Notes: generated by a model from the sequence alone, not told the origin. A stretch of 64,000 bases of DNA from CAVRTM01 sp963696105 (GCA_963696105.1 CAVOIP010000005.1:310001-374000); one strand, 5' to 3'; shown: positions 1 through 10,797, counted from the first letter of the stretch. Numbers and translations: made by a program.

Positions 1-396
1 CACCAGCGCGGGGTGGTCGCGCGCCACACGCTGCATCCCACCCCAGGAGTCGCTGAGTGCGCGCTTCATCCGGAAGTTGAGCAACGGCCACGTGGTCGGC
101 GGGATGAGGCTGGCCTCGTGCGCCCAGTACTCCACGAGGCGCCGAGGCGCCCGGTCCCGCGCGCGGTCCAGCAGCCCGGGATCGTAGGGACCAAGGCGGG
201 AGAAGAACGGGAGGTACTGACTGCGGGTCAGGACGTTGACGCTGTCGATCTGCACGATGCCGACCCGGTCGACCACCCGCTGCAGGTGCCGGGTGGTCAC
301 GGACCCGGGCTCGGGTCGCGGGTCGCAGAACCCCTGCGCGGCCAGCGCGACGCGACGCGCCTGGGCCAGGGTGAGGCGCTCGGCACCGGAAGTCAC
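1..396 (-). CDS. YcaQ-family winged-helix DNA glycosylase, N-terminal part (cut by window edge)
   Basis: Reading the minus strand from a GTG at 394-396 gives an open frame of 132 codons that runs off the left edge, so the C-terminal two thirds are missing. The N-terminus shows the pattern of the YcaQ/AlkX family: a TLAQARRVALAAQGF helix, then VGIVQIDSVNVLTRSQYLPFFSRLG and RLVEYWAHEASLIP, which are the family's conserved QIDS and YWxHEASL blocks. In Escherichia coli YcaQ removes interstrand crosslinks and alkylated bases; that role is inherited by family only. The gene is transcribed leftward, downstream of the NarL-type regulator, with about 70 bases between them. It is not on the open-frame list because it starts with GTG and is incomplete. 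The family call is fairly sure; the substrate is not known. Confidence 0.8.
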   Translation of the reverse strand, partial: MTSGAERLTLAQARRVALAAQGFCDPRPEPGSVTTRHLQRVVDRVGIVQIDSVNVLTRSQYLPFFSRLGPYDPGLLDRARDRAPRRLVEYWAHEASLIPPTTWPLLNFRMKRALSDSWGGMQRVARDHPALV

Positions 397-467
397 CCGC
401 GCACCCTATGCCGCACTCCGGACACCGGCCTGCCGGTTCCGTCCTGCCGGCTCCGGCCGCCGTCCGG

Positions 468-1184
468 TCAGTCGGGCAGGTCGAGGATCTTCTCGCGGAC
501 GGCGTACATCGCCGCCTCCATCCTCGAGTGCAGCTGCAGCTTCTCGAGGATGTTGCGCACGTGGTTCTTGACGGTGTTCTCGGAGATGAAGAGCGCCGAG
601 GCGATGTCCTTGTTGGCCATGCCCCGCGCCACCAGCTTGAGGACCTCCAGCTCCCGCTCGGTCAGCCTCGGCACCGGCATCGCGGGCCGCTCCTCGTGCT
701 TCTTGATCATCGTGGCGAACTCCGACAGCAGCTTGGAGGCCATGGACGGCGAGATGAGGGACTGCCCGGACTGGACCGCGCGCAGGCCGTCAGCGATCTC
801 CTCACCCGGGACGTCCTTGAGGAGGTAGCCGTTGGCGCCGGCACGGACCGCTTCGTAGAGGTCGGACTCCTCGTCGGAGATCGTCAGCATGATGATCTTG
901 GCCGACGGCACGAGCTCCTTGATCGCCATGCAGGCCTCGATGCCGGAGCGGCGCGGCATGCGCACGTCCATCAGCACGACGTCGGGCAGCAGCTCCTCGG
1001 CCCGCCGGATCGCCTCGGCCCCGTCACCGGCCTCGCCGATGATGTCGATGTCGTCCTCCTGGCCGAGGACCAGCTCGAGGCCCCGGCGGTAGAGGACGTG
1101 GTCGTCGGCCACGAGCACACGGATCGGGTCCTCGTTGGAGGCACCCTGCTCGTCGATCCTCGGCGCCGACGTGCTGCCGTTCAT
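468..1184 (-). CDS. NarL/LuxR-type response regulator (orphan)
   Basis: About 238 residues. The N-terminal receiver domain (about residues 20-140) shows the acidic pair in VLVADDH, the phospho-acceptor Asp in VVLMDVRMP, the Thr of MLTIS and the Lys of LLKD. A LuxR-type helix-turn-helix follows (LTERELEVLKLVARGMANKDIA, then SENTVKNHVRNILEKL). No histidine kinase lies next to it, so it is an orphan here; it runs in the same direction as hpf, about 100 bases downstream of it. I placed the start at the ATG at 1182-1184, which has a weak GGTGA upstream. An in-frame ATG at 1220 would add 12 residues but has no ribosome site. Its targets cannot be read from the sequence. Confidence 0.88.
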   Translation of the reverse strand: MNGSTSAPRIDEQGASNEDPIRVLVADDHVLYRRGLELVLGQEDDIDIIGEAGDGAEAIRRAEELLPDVVLMDVRMPRRSGIEACMAIKELVPSAKIIMLTISDEESDLYEAVRAGANGYLLKDVPGEEIADGLRAVQSGQSLISPSMASKLLSEFATMIKKHEERPAMPVPRLTERELEVLKLVARGMANKDIASALFISENTVKNHVRNILEKLQLHSRMEAAMYAVREKILDLPD

Positions 1185-1290
1185 GGTCACCGGGTCATCA
1201 TGGCACGTGGCCCCGGCCATGGAAGGGAAGCGCCGCCCCGCGAGAGGTCGCAGGGCGGCGCCACCAGGTAAAGATCTGACAAGCGGCCGG

Positions 1291-1989
1291 TCAGCCCGCC
1301 TGCCGGCCGACGCCGGCGACCTCGCGCACCTGCGACTCGTCCAGGGACTGCGCGCGTGCGGCCAGCTCCTGGTCCTGGCCTGCCACGTCGAGATGGATCA
1401 CGCCGTAGGACCAGCCGCGCCTGCGGTAGACCACGCTCGGGCGGTCGCTGTCGACGTCGTGGAACAGGTAGAAGTCGTGACCCACCAGCTCCATCTCGTA
1501 CAGCGCCTGGTCCAGCGCCATCGGCGTCGTCGCGTGCACCTTCTTACGGACCTCGATCGGGGAGTCGCCATCGGCCGGGATCGGGCTCTCGTCCACTTCC
1601 ACATCGGCCGGCTGGCCGTCCCCGGTCTCGGCGACCAGCTGAGCCGTCGCCTGGCCGACCGACACGGGGACGTGGCGGCCGCGGTGGGGCACGTGGCGGC
1701 GGTCGTTGGCCCGCCGGAGGCGTTCGAGCAGCTTGTCCATGGCCACGTCCAGGGCGCCGTACTGGTCATCGGCGCAGGCTTCGGCGCGGATGACCGGGCC
1801 CTTGACGTGACAGGTGATCTCGACCCGGTCACATGACTTGGACTGGCGGCGGTTGGACTCATGGGTCACGACGACGTCGAGCCGCTGGACGCGCGGCGCG
1901 AGCTGCGGGACCTTGGCCAGCTTGTCATCCAGGTGTTGGCGGAAGCGGTCCGAGACTTGGACGTGCCGTCCGGTGACGACGATCTCCAC
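1291..1989 (-). CDS. hpf: Long-form ribosome hibernation promoting factor
   Basis: A 232-residue protein. The N-terminal half (VEIVVTGRHVQVSDRFRQHL, followed by a basic beta-alpha fold) is the HPF/RaiA domain that binds the decoding region of idle 30S subunits. The C-terminal domain after a variable linker (KVHATTPMALDQALYEMEL, VGHDFYLFHDVDSDRPSVVYRRR) is the dimerisation domain of long HPF, which forms 100S ribosomes. The start is a GTG at 1987-1989 with a strong AAGGAGG eight bases upstream; the longer open frame reading to 2100 has no support. In other Actinobacteria hpf sits between comF and secA; here comF is upstream as expected, but secA is replaced by an orphan response regulator and a ycaQ-like gene. 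Confidence 0.95.
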   Translation of the reverse strand: MEIVVTGRHVQVSDRFRQHLDDKLAKVPQLAPRVQRLDVVVTHESNRRQSKSCDRVEITCHVKGPVIRAEACADDQYGALDVAMDKLLERLRRANDRRHVPHRGRHVPVSVGQATAQLVAETGDGQPADVEVDESPIPADGDSPIEVRKKVHATTPMALDQALYEMELVGHDFYLFHDVDSDRPSVVYRRRGWSYGVIHLDVAGQDQELAARAQSLDESQVREVAGVGRQAG

Positions 1990-2072
1990 AGGTGTCCTCC
2001 TTGGGGATTCGGGCGATGCGCGTAAGGGGCCTGCCTCAGGCCCTCGCGGTCGGCGGCACCACCTCCTGCCGG

Positions 2073-2108
2073 GGGGGAGCACACACCCCGGGGGGAGCAC
2101 ACACCCCG
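2073..2108. repeat. 18-bp perfect tandem duplication in the hpf leader
   Basis: Two exact, adjacent copies of GGGGGAGCACACACCCCG (2073-2090 and 2091-2108). Each copy begins with a G run and ends with a C run, so each can fold on itself. The block lies about 85-120 bases upstream of the hpf start codon and inside the 258-base hpf-comF gap. It could be a regulatory duplication or a recent slippage product; nothing else in the gap resembles it. Confidence 0.85.
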
Positions 2109-2247
2109 GGGCGGCCCCTGCTCCCGCTCCGCGACGTCCGGGATGCGCCGTCCTCGCGGGGGTTCTGGGGCTCCATGCATGAACGCTAGTCCCTCCCCTG
2201 GGGTTGCGGCACGTTAAGAGGGCGCCCGGTTTGTCGCCCGATGCCCG

Positions 2248-3072
2248 TTACGGCGAAGCTGCCCGGGGCGACCCGTTGCCTGCCTCGGGAGCAGCATGCC
2301 GGCGCTGGGTCGCCGCGACCACGACCGCGCTCACGTGCAGCGCGCCACCGACCCGGAGGGCGCGCGCGGCCTCCACCAGAGTGGCGCCGGTGGTGAGGAC
2401 GTCATCGACGAGCAGACAACAGCGTCCAGGCACCGCGGCCTGCCAGCGCGAGGTCACCCGCATCGCGCCCTCGAGGTTGGCCGCGCGCCGGCGGGAGTCG
2501 AGTCCCGCCTGGTCGGCCACCCGTCGGCGAAGGGCCAGAGCGGGCGCGACCGCCATCGCATGCCCCGGTGCGCCGCTGACGGGGAGCGCGGCGTCGACCA
2601 GGAGCCGCAGCGGCGCGTCGCCGCGACGGCGCACGGCGGCTGCCGAGGACGGCACCGGCACGACCAGCAGAGGTTCGCCGCCGGCCACCAGGAGCCCGGC
2701 TGGGCGTGGGTCGGACCGTGCGGCCTCATCCAGTGCCGCCGCGAGCAGCGGCGCGAGGACGCCGCGCAGATCGCGCCGGCCCTCGTCCTTGTACGCCACG
2801 AGCGCTGCCCGCACCGGCCCGTCGTACGGCGTCGTCGCCCACACCGCCGGCAGCCCGTCCGGGCAGGGCGTCGGCGCCACCTCGCGCGGCCCGCCCGCGA
2901 ACGCCGTGCGGCGGGCACGGGCGGCGCAGCCCAGGCACCACGCCACCCCGTCCCGGCCACAGCCTCCGCACGATGCCGGCAGGGCCAGCTCCGCGGCGGC
3001 GGCCGCTGCGTGCCACCACAGCAGGCGACGAGGCGGCAGGCCGGGGTCGCCCGGGCGCCGGTCGCGGTCCAT
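2248..3072 (-). CDS. comF: ComF-family phosphoribosyltransferase-like protein
   Basis: 274 residues. The N-terminus holds a zinc-ribbon-like set of cysteines (ASCGGCGRDGVAWCLGC), followed by a type I phosphoribosyltransferase fold ending in the PRPP loop LLVDDVLTTGATLVEAARAL, the ComF/GntX hallmark. ComF is needed for natural DNA uptake in some bacteria, but in most Actinobacteria its role is unproven. The start is taken as ATG at 3070-3072 with AGGA nearby; the frame extends upstream to 3186 without a convincing start. It sits immediately upstream of hpf and is divergent from the histidine kinase gene. Confidence 0.88.
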   Translation of the reverse strand: MDRDRRPGDPGLPPRRLLWWHAAAAAAELALPASCGGCGRDGVAWCLGCAARARRTAFAGGPREVAPTPCPDGLPAVWATTPYDGPVRAALVAYKDEGRRDLRGVLAPLLAAALDEAARSDPRPAGLLVAGGEPLLVVPVPSSAAAVRRRGDAPLRLLVDAALPVSGAPGHAMAVAPALALRRRVADQAGLDSRRRAANLEGAMRVTSRWQAAVPGRCCLLVDDVLTTGATLVEAARALRVGGALHVSAVVVAATQRRHAAPEAGNGSPRAASP

Positions 3073-3277
3073 GTTCCTGATCCTGCGGGGGCAGCGGCGA
3101 GGCCCGCCACCGACCCGGCGTGGGGTGTGGACGAGAAGGGTTCGCGCCCGCGGGCTGTGGACGGCACCCCTCCGGTCGTTCCTCACCGATATACGTCATT
3201 TGCGGGACACGGTGGCGGCGAGGGGACACCATGGAGGGCGACACGATCGGCGCAACGACCCCGGCGAGGTGAACTGC

Positions 3278-4603
3278 ATGCGATCGCTCCGAACCGGGTC
3301 ACCCGCCACATGGCTGCGGATGTCCGTCGTCGCCGTCGCGGTCTGTGTCGCCGCCGTCCAGGGCCTCGCCGCCACGATGCTCGCCCTGGTCGCCGCCGGG
3401 CTCGGCACGTGGTCGGCTTCCGTGCACCGGTCGCCGGTCCCACCGCCCTCCGCACCAGCAACGGAGCAGCCACCGGCCGCCCGTGAGGCTGCCGTGCTGC
3501 TGCGCCGGCTGGACCCGCTCGCCGGCGCCCTCGACGGCGGGTTCGACGCACCGGCCTGTGCCGAGCTGCTGCTGGATGCCGCGGATGCCGCGGTGCCCTC
3601 CACGCGCCGCGCCGTCCTCGTCGGCTTCGGCCACGACCCGGCCGTGCCGCTCGCCCTCCGGGGCACCGACCGGGTGCCGTGGCCGGACCCGGCCCTGGCC
3701 GGCTACGGGCCGGCGGGCTCTCCCCTGGGCCGGGTCTGGCGCTCGGGCACCGCCGAGCGGGGCGAGATGCAGGTGGACGGCGAGACGAGGCCACTGCTGG
3801 CCGCCGCGCTGCGGGACCCGACGGGCGACCGCATCGGCGTGGTGGTGCTCGAGCGGTCCCCCGGTGCCGCGTTCGACGACGCGGACGTCCGGACGGTGGT
3901 CGAGCTGGCCGAGACGCACAGCCCCAACCTCGATGCGTCCCTGATCTTCTCGGCCCTGCGGGAGCGGGCCGGCTTCGAGGAGCGCGAGCGCCTCGCCCGC
4001 GAGATGCACGACGGCATCGCCCAGGAGCTGGTCGCCCTCGGCTACCACATCGACGTCCTGCGGCGCCGCGCCGCGCGGGACGGCTCGCCGCTCGCGGGCG
4101 ACCTGGACGAGCTGCGCGACGGCTTCAGCGAGACCCTCGCCGACCTGCGGCTGCAGATCGCCGACCTGCGCATCGCCGTGCGCCCCGACCAGGGCCTCGG
4201 CGCCGTCGTCGGCGCCCGGCTGCAGCGGTTCGGCTCGTCGACCGGCCTGCGGGTGGTCCTGCGCCTGGACGAGTCCGGCTTCCGGCTGCCGGCCCACGTC
4301 GAGACGATGACCTACCGGCTGCTGCTGGACCTCTTGAACGACGCACGGCTCGCCCCCGGCGCCACGTCCGTCGACGTCACCCTCGACGTGGCCCCTCCGC
4401 GGGTCTTCCTGCAGGTACACCACGACGGCCGCACCAGCCTGCGTGCGGAGGACTTCCGCGAGCACCCCATGACGGCGCTCGGGGCGGACATCCTCGTCGA
4501 GCCGCATTCCCCCGCCGGTGTCCTCGTCCAGATGCACCTGCGCCAGCGTTCGTCCCCTGGGGACAAGCCCCTCATCCGAGAGAGGATCCCCCAGCGTTCA
4601 TGA
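3278..4603 (+). CDS. NarL-family sensor histidine kinase with degenerate ATPase domain
   Basis: 441 residues. Residues about 14-48 are hydrophobic and give one or two membrane segments. A GAF-like sensor region follows (about 65-215). The dimerisation and phosphotransfer helix ERERLAREMHDGIAQELVALG places the phospho-accepting His near residue 244 and is typical of HisKA_3 kinases. The C-terminal ATPase region (about 300-440) is poor: the N-box helix reads LLLDLLNDARLAPGAT, a HHDGR stretch may stand for the first glycine box, and no GxGLxG second glycine box is visible. The ATG at 3278 has GAGGTG upstream; an in-frame GTG at 3269 is possible. It overlaps the next gene by four bases (ATGA), so the two are probably translated together. 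Confidence 0.85.
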   Translation: MRSLRTGSPATWLRMSVVAVAVCVAAVQGLAATMLALVAAGLGTWSASVHRSPVPPPSAPATEQPPAAREAAVLLRRLDPLAGALDGGFDAPACAELLLDAADAAVPSTRRAVLVGFGHDPAVPLALRGTDRVPWPDPALAGYGPAGSPLGRVWRSGTAERGEMQVDGETRPLLAAALRDPTGDRIGVVVLERSPGAAFDDADVRTVVELAETHSPNLDASLIFSALRERAGFEERERLAREMHDGIAQELVALGYHIDVLRRRAARDGSPLAGDLDELRDGFSETLADLRLQIADLRIAVRPDQGLGAVVGARLQRFGSSTGLRVVLRLDESGFRLPAHVETMTYRLLLDLLNDARLAPGATSVDVTLDVAPPRVFLQVHHDGRTSLRAEDFREHPMTALGADILVEPHSPAGVLVQMHLRQRSSPGDKPLIRERIPQRS

Positions 4604-5253
4604 GCACCAACGACATCTCGGTGGTCATGATCGACGACCACACGCTGGTGCGCACCAGCATTGCGCGCCTGATCGACTCGGAGCCCGACCTGGTGGTCAT
4701 CGGCGAAGCGTCCTCAGTGGCCGAGGGAACCACGATGGTGCAGAGCGTGCAGCCCGACGTCATGGTCGTCGACGTGTCGATGCCGGACGGCAGCGGCCTC
4801 TCGCTCGTGCGGTCCGCCCGAGGCGACAACCCGCGGCTGGGCATCGTCGTCCTCACCATGCACAACGACGACGAGACCCTGCTCGAGGCGTTGGAGGCCG
4901 GCGCGTCCGCCCTGGTGCTCAAGAGCGCGTCCGCCGACGACGTCATCCACGCGGTGCGTGGTGCCGCGACCTCCCCCGACGCGTTCTCCGCCGTCGGGCT
5001 CGCCGCGGCCATGCGGCGCCAGCAGACGGTCAAGCCCCGGCTCACGCCGCGCGAGACCGAGGTCCTGATGATGCTGGTGGGCGGCGCCTCGGTCGGCCAG
5101 ACCGCCAAGGCGCTGTTCATGAGCGAGTCGACGGTCAAGACCCATGTCGGCAAGCTCTACGACAAGCTCGACGCGCACAACCGCGCCGAAGCCGTCATGG
5201 CAGCAGTCCGTCTCGGCCTGGTCAAGACGAGCCAGGAGCCCACCCTCCGCTGA
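4600..5253 (+). CDS. NarL/LuxR-type response regulator, partner of the upstream kinase
   Basis: 217 residues. The receiver domain has the acidic pair in VVMIDDH, the phospho-Asp in VMVVDVSMPDGSG, the Thr in VLTMH and the Lys in VLKSAS. The C-terminal LuxR helix-turn-helix reads LTPRETEVLMMLVGGASVG then SESTVKTHVGKLYDKL. The ATG lies inside the stop of the kinase gene (ATGA), with GAGAGGAT upstream, so this is a cognate pair. The gene converges on the Tad operon 65 bases away, and it or the orphan regulator at 468-1184 are candidates for controlling the pili; that link is only positional. Confidence 0.92.
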   Translation: MSTNDISVVMIDDHTLVRTSIARLIDSEPDLVVIGEASSVAEGTTMVQSVQPDVMVVDVSMPDGSGLSLVRSARGDNPRLGIVVLTMHNDDETLLEALEAGASALVLKSASADDVIHAVRGAATSPDAFSAVGLAAAMRRQQTVKPRLTPRETEVLMMLVGGASVGQTAKALFMSESTVKTHVGKLYDKLDAHNRAEAVMAAVRLGLVKTSQEPTLR

Positions 5254-5318
5254 GTCTCGCTGCGACCACTCGGATCTCAGGGTCCCGCGCGGCCGGCCGA
5301 GGGGAGAGGCCGCACGCC

Positions 5319-6236
5319 TCACATGCCGGAGAACGTGCCCATCAGGCGTATCGCGCCCGGGCCGATGACGACGATCATGAGCGCCGGGAAGATGCAGAAA
5401 AGCAGCGGAAACAGGATCTTGACGGTGACCTTCTGTGCCTTCTCGCCGGCGCGCTGGCGCCGTACGAGGCGCATCTGGTTGGACTGCTCCCGAAGCACCG
5501 CGCCGATCGGCAGGCCGAGCCGGTCGGCCTGCACGAGCGCGGTGACGAAGGTCTTGACCTCCGGCACGTTGGTGCGCTGGGACAGGGCCGAGAACGCCTC
5601 GGCGCGAGGCTTGCCGATCTGCACCTCCTGCAGCACGCGGGCGAACTCCCCGGCGACCGGTCCGGTGGTGGACCGGGACACCTGCAGGAGCGCGGCATCG
5701 AAACCCTGGCCGGCCTCGACGCACACGGTCAGCATGTCCAAGGAATCGGCCAGCCCCCGGCGCAGCTCCTCCTGGCGCTTCAGCCCGAGGTTGTAGACGA
5801 GTAGGTCGGGCAGGAAGAACCCGGCGGCAGCGGCGCCGGTGGCGACCAGCAGACCCACCGGAGTGAGCCCGCCACCCAGGAGCAGACCCAGCAGGCCCAG
5901 GACGAGCAGCGCCGCGCCCTTGACCCCGAGGAGACGCTCCACGCTCCACGTCGGGGGGTTGCCCGCAAATTCCAGCATCCGGCTCAGCCGCGCGCCGGCA
6001 CCTCCGGGCGAGAGCCGCAGGGCGAGGTCCCGGGTCCCCCGGTAGAACGGCTTGAGCAGCCGGTCGCTCGCGGCGCGGTCATTGCCGACGACCTCCGGGG
6101 TCCCGCTCGACGCCGCGATGAGGGCGAGGCTGCGCGCCACCCCCGTCTGGCGTCCGCGGCCACCGAGCGCGAGCGCCACCGCGCTGGTCAGTCCGAGGGC
6201 CATCGTGGCCGCGCTCGCCAGCAGGAACGGGGACAC
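5319..6236 (-). CDS. tadC: Tad pilus inner-membrane platform protein, TadC-like
   Basis: 305 residues with a type II secretion F domain: LADSLDMLTVCVEAGQGFD followed by VQIGKPRAEAFSALSQRTNVPE, and hydrophobic segments at the N-terminus (about 5-27), the middle (about 108-150) and the C-terminus (about 270-300). It forms the membrane platform on which the pilin subunits are assembled, together with TadB. The GTG start at 6234-6236 directly abuts the TGA of tadB at 6237-6239, so the two are likely co-translated. It is the last gene of the flp-cpaB-cpaE-cpaF-tadB-tadC run. Confidence 0.9.
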   Translation of the reverse strand: MSPFLLASAATMALGLTSAVALALGGRGRQTGVARSLALIAASSGTPEVVGNDRAASDRLLKPFYRGTRDLALRLSPGGAGARLSRMLEFAGNPPTWSVERLLGVKGAALLVLGLLGLLLGGGLTPVGLLVATGAAAAGFFLPDLLVYNLGLKRQEELRRGLADSLDMLTVCVEAGQGFDAALLQVSRSTTGPVAGEFARVLQEVQIGKPRAEAFSALSQRTNVPEVKTFVTALVQADRLGLPIGAVLREQSNQMRLVRRQRAGEKAQKVTVKILFPLLFCIFPALMIVVIGPGAIRLMGTFSGM

Positions 6237-7237
6237 TCAGACCTCCACCTTGACGACGCTCTTCATCCAGACCACGCCCAGACCCAGGGCGACCAGGCCA
6301 CCGACCGACAGGAGCCACCCGAGCGGGGTGGTCCAGAGCAGCGACACATAGTCACGGTTGGCCTTCAGCATGAACAGGAACAGGCCCACCGGCAGGGCGA
6401 TGAGGATGTATGCCGAGAGCCGCCCCTCGGCGGACAGGGCACTCACCTCGCGCTTGAGCGACTCCCGCTCGCGCAGCGTGGTGGCCGTAGTCCGCAGCGT
6501 CTCGGCGAGGTTGCCGCCGACCTGACGCTGGATGCGGACCGCCATGGTCGTCCACCGGAGGTTGACGCTGTCCAGCCGGTGCGACAGGCGGTCGAGGCTG
6601 TCCTCGAGCTCGGCGCCGATGCGGGTCTCGGCCAGGGCGCGGGAGAACTCCTTGGCCGATGGCTCGGCCGCGTCGCGGACGATCGCGTCGATCGCCTGCG
6701 GCAGGGAGAACCCGGTGGCCAGGCTGCTCGCCAGCAGGGTCAGCACGTCGGGGAGCTGCTGCTCGAACTTCCTGGCCCGTCGGGCGGCGAGCACCTTGAG
6801 CACCACGGGCGGCAGGGCCAGGCCGAGCCCCGCCCCGGCCAGCAGCCCGAGCAGGACGAACGCCCCCGCCCCACGTAGGAGGAACCAGCCGCCCATGAGG
6901 CCCACCAGCACGGCGAGGCCGCGCAGGACGTACCACTCGCTCGTGCGCAGCGGCAGGTCGGCGCGCTCGATCAGCAGCGCTGCCTTCGCGGTGCCGTCGC
7001 GTCCGCGGGTGAGCCGCTCGCTGATCCGCACCAAGCCGGTGCCGACGGTGCCCTGGCTCTCGGCCCGGTCGTCCGCCGTACGGCTCGGCGCCGGAGTCCC
7101 GAGGTAGAGCTCGATCGCCTGGATCCGCCTCCGGCTGGCCGAGGTGAACACCGGCGAGAGCACCACCAGGGTGATGGTCATCAAACCGGCGAAGACGGCA
7201 CCGGCGGTGGCCCACAGCCACACGGGGGTCACCGAGA

Positions 7238-7241
<4 letters not shown>
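6237..7241 (-). CDS. tadB: Tad pilus inner-membrane platform protein, TadB-like
   Basis: 334 residues, again with a type II secretion F domain (FEQQLPDVLTLLASSLATGFSLPQAI, then RIQRQVGGNLAETLRTTATTLRERE). Hydrophobic stretches lie near residues 8-30, 110-150 and 270-325. It pairs with TadC as the inner-membrane platform. Its GTG start overlaps the stop of cpaF by four bases (GTGA at 7238-7241). The N-terminal extension before the domain is as expected for TadB relative to TadC. Confidence 0.9.
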
Positions 7242-8601
<1,360 letters not shown>

Positions 8602-8605
<4 letters not shown>

Positions 8606-9792
8606 GCCTCGCTCCGGCGCAGCAGCCGACGGCCGGCACCCCAGCGCGCGCCACGAGCTCCCGACGCCTCGCCATCGGGCACGGGTTTGCGGACGTGGTC
8701 CCGGGCCAGCGCCTTGATCGCCTGGCTGACGGCGTGCCGCGGCTCGTCGAGGACGATCGGCACGCCCCGGTTGACGGACGCGGGGACGGCCAGGCTGTTG
8801 GGGATCTGCACCGCGATGGGGTGGCGCAGCGCCCCCGTCACGTCGTCGGCGGTGAGGCCGACCTTGGCGTCGGAGCGGTTGAGCACGAGCACCCAGCTGT
8901 CCCGGTTGTGCCCGAGCATCTCCAGCGTGTCCAGGGTCAGCCGCAGGTTCTTCACCGCCGGGATGTCCAGCGTGGCCAGCAGGATCGACACGTCGCTGGA
9001 GTCGAACGCCGCCAGCACGTGCTCGGTGAACGCGGGTGGCGTGTCGAGGATGATCACGTCGTACATCCGCCTGGCGACCCGGAGCAGCTCCACGACCGTG
9101 GCGCCGGGGATCCGGTCCGCCTCACCTGGTTGGGCCGGCGCACACAGCACGTCCAGTCCGCACTCGTGCCGGGTGACGACGGAGGCCAGGCCCTGCTGGT
9201 CCAGGTGACCGGACATGGTCACGACGTCGGCGGTCGACCGCTCGGGCACGAGCGCGAGCGCGATGGCGACGTCACCGAACGCGAGGTCGAGGTCGACGAG
9301 CAGCACGCGGGTGACCCCGTCCGACGTCAGCTCCGCCGCCAGGTTGGTCGAGACCGTCGTCTTGCCCACCCCGCCCTTGGCGGAGAAGACCGTGACGACC
9401 CGGCCCTCACGGGCGCCGGCGGCGTCCACCGAGCCGCCCAGGCGCTCGGAGAGGTCGAGGCTGCGCTGGCACGCCTCCATCAGGGCGCTCAGGTCATCAG
9501 CACTGACGACCTCGCGCACTCCGGCGCGCAGCGCCTGGGCCAGCACACCGACGTCGAGGCGCCGGCGCATCAGCACCACGCCGACATCGGGCCGGGTCAG
9601 CCGGAGCTGCTCGGTGAGGCTGAGTGCGGCGGCCAGGTCGATGTCCGGGCCAACGACCAGCAGCCACTCGAGGCGGTGCTCGCCGAGGTGGCGGACGACC
9701 GCGGGCCCCGACTCGGCCACCCTCATCTCGTCACCCAGGGCCAGCCGGACGTTGTCCGCGGCCAGCGGGTCTGCTTCCCACAACAGGGTCAT
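8602..9792 (-). CDS. cpaE: Pilus-assembly P-loop ATPase, CpaE/TadZ-like
   Basis: 396 residues. The first 120 residues look like a degenerate receiver domain (RPDVGVVLMRRR, ALRAGVREVVSADD). A MinD/ParA-type ATPase follows, with the deviant Walker A KGGVGKTTVSTNLA near residue 140, Walker A-prime LLVDLDLAFGDVA and IILDTPPAF as Walker B. TadZ/CpaE proteins position the pilus machine at the cell pole or membrane. The ATG of cpaF lies within its stop (ATGA), so translation is coupled. The basic arginine-rich tail at the C-terminus is worth noting. Confidence 0.92.
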
Positions 9793-9817
9793 GATGCGTG
9801 CCCAGCCTCTCCTGCTG

Positions 9818-10624
9818 CTACTTGCCGACGACGGTGGTGTCGTTGATGACGGCCTGGTGGTCGACCGTGACGCGGGCGCCGCGCAGCCCGCAGTACAACG
9901 TGCCGGTCTGGACGGCGTGCACGAGCCTGAGCGCCTCGGCCGGCGGCAGAGCGACGGTCACCAGCGCACCTGGTACGGCGGCCGCATCAGCCGACGGCGC
10001 CGGTGTGGGAGTGGCCGTGGGCTGCGATGAGTCGGCCGGCTTGACCTGTGTGGCGCCCACAGCGATGACGGTGACGTCGTCGAACAGCACACGGGTGACC
10101 CGAACGAGCGGCGCCCCGTGCTGCAGCTTGCCGCCGTCCGGCACGGTCGTGGACCCCTTACTCGGGTTGAACGTGTCGTAGATGACGATGTGCGAGCCCG
10201 GCGTCAGCAACGGGGCAATGCGTTCCGGGTCAGGCAGGTTGACGGTGATCGCCACCTGGCCGTCAGGCACGGGGCCGGTCGGCGCGGGCTGCCTGGTGAT
10301 CTGGCCGAACCGTGAGGCCAGCACGATCTCGCCGCGGGCGATGGGGGTCATGGCGACCAGCGACGCGGTGGCGCCGGACACCTCGGTCAGGGCGCCGGCG
10401 GGAACACCTCGGCTCACCACGGTCTGCGCCACGATCAGCTTCTGCGCCAACGCGTCTCGCGCCGAGGTACCCTGCGGCACCGGCGCCTGCGCGATGAACA
10501 CCTGCTGGGTGGCCTGCCCAGCCACCGCTCGCGCGTCGGCGTTCTGGGCATAGAGCACCACACCGGCAGCGCCCAACAGCGCCACCAGCAGCGCGGCCAC
10601 GATGGCCATGACCCGACGTCCCAT
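9818..10624 (-). CDS. cpaB: Pilus assembly protein CpaB/RcpC-like
   Basis: About 268 residues. One membrane segment at the N-terminus (VMAIVAALLVALLGAAGVVLY) anchors an extracytoplasmic part with a SAF-like region (QVFIAQAPVPQGTSARDAL, ITPIARGEIVLASRFG-like) and an RcpC/CpaB domain (VAITVNLPDPERIAPLLTPGSHIVIYDT). CpaB links the Tad platform to the cell envelope. I chose the ATG at 10622-10624, preceded by GGAAG; a longer frame to 10690 lacks a ribosome site. A Pro/Ala/Thr-rich insert (about residues 200-215) interrupts the domain. It precedes cpaE by 25 bases. Confidence 0.82.
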   Translation of the reverse strand: MGRRVMAIVAALLVALLGAAGVVLYAQNADARAVAGQATQQVFIAQAPVPQGTSARDALAQKLIVAQTVVSRGVPAGALTEVSGATASLVAMTPIARGEIVLASRFGQITRQPAPTGPVPDGQVAITVNLPDPERIAPLLTPGSHIVIYDTFNPSKGSTTVPDGGKLQHGAPLVRVTRVLFDDVTVIAVGATQVKPADSSQPTATPTPAPSADAAAVPGALVTVALPPAEALRLVHAVQTGTLYCGLRGARVTVDHQAVINDTTVVGK

Positions 10625-10797
10625 TGCTGAACTTCCCATTTCCGTCGGCGCAAGGCCGAGCACGTACGGTGACGACGTGGCTGCACTCACCTAGCTGGCG
10701 TGATGCCCATCGTCAGTGTTGAGAGCGCCCTCCGGCTGCCCGGAACCCCACCGTCGCCTGGCCTAGCGATGTGGACGGGCAGCCGAAGGTGGCACTA

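Noticed and set aside
2204..3486. Long plus-strand open frames over comF
   Set aside because: They are shadows of comF and the upstream part of the kinase frame, with composition typical of antisense GC-rich frames.
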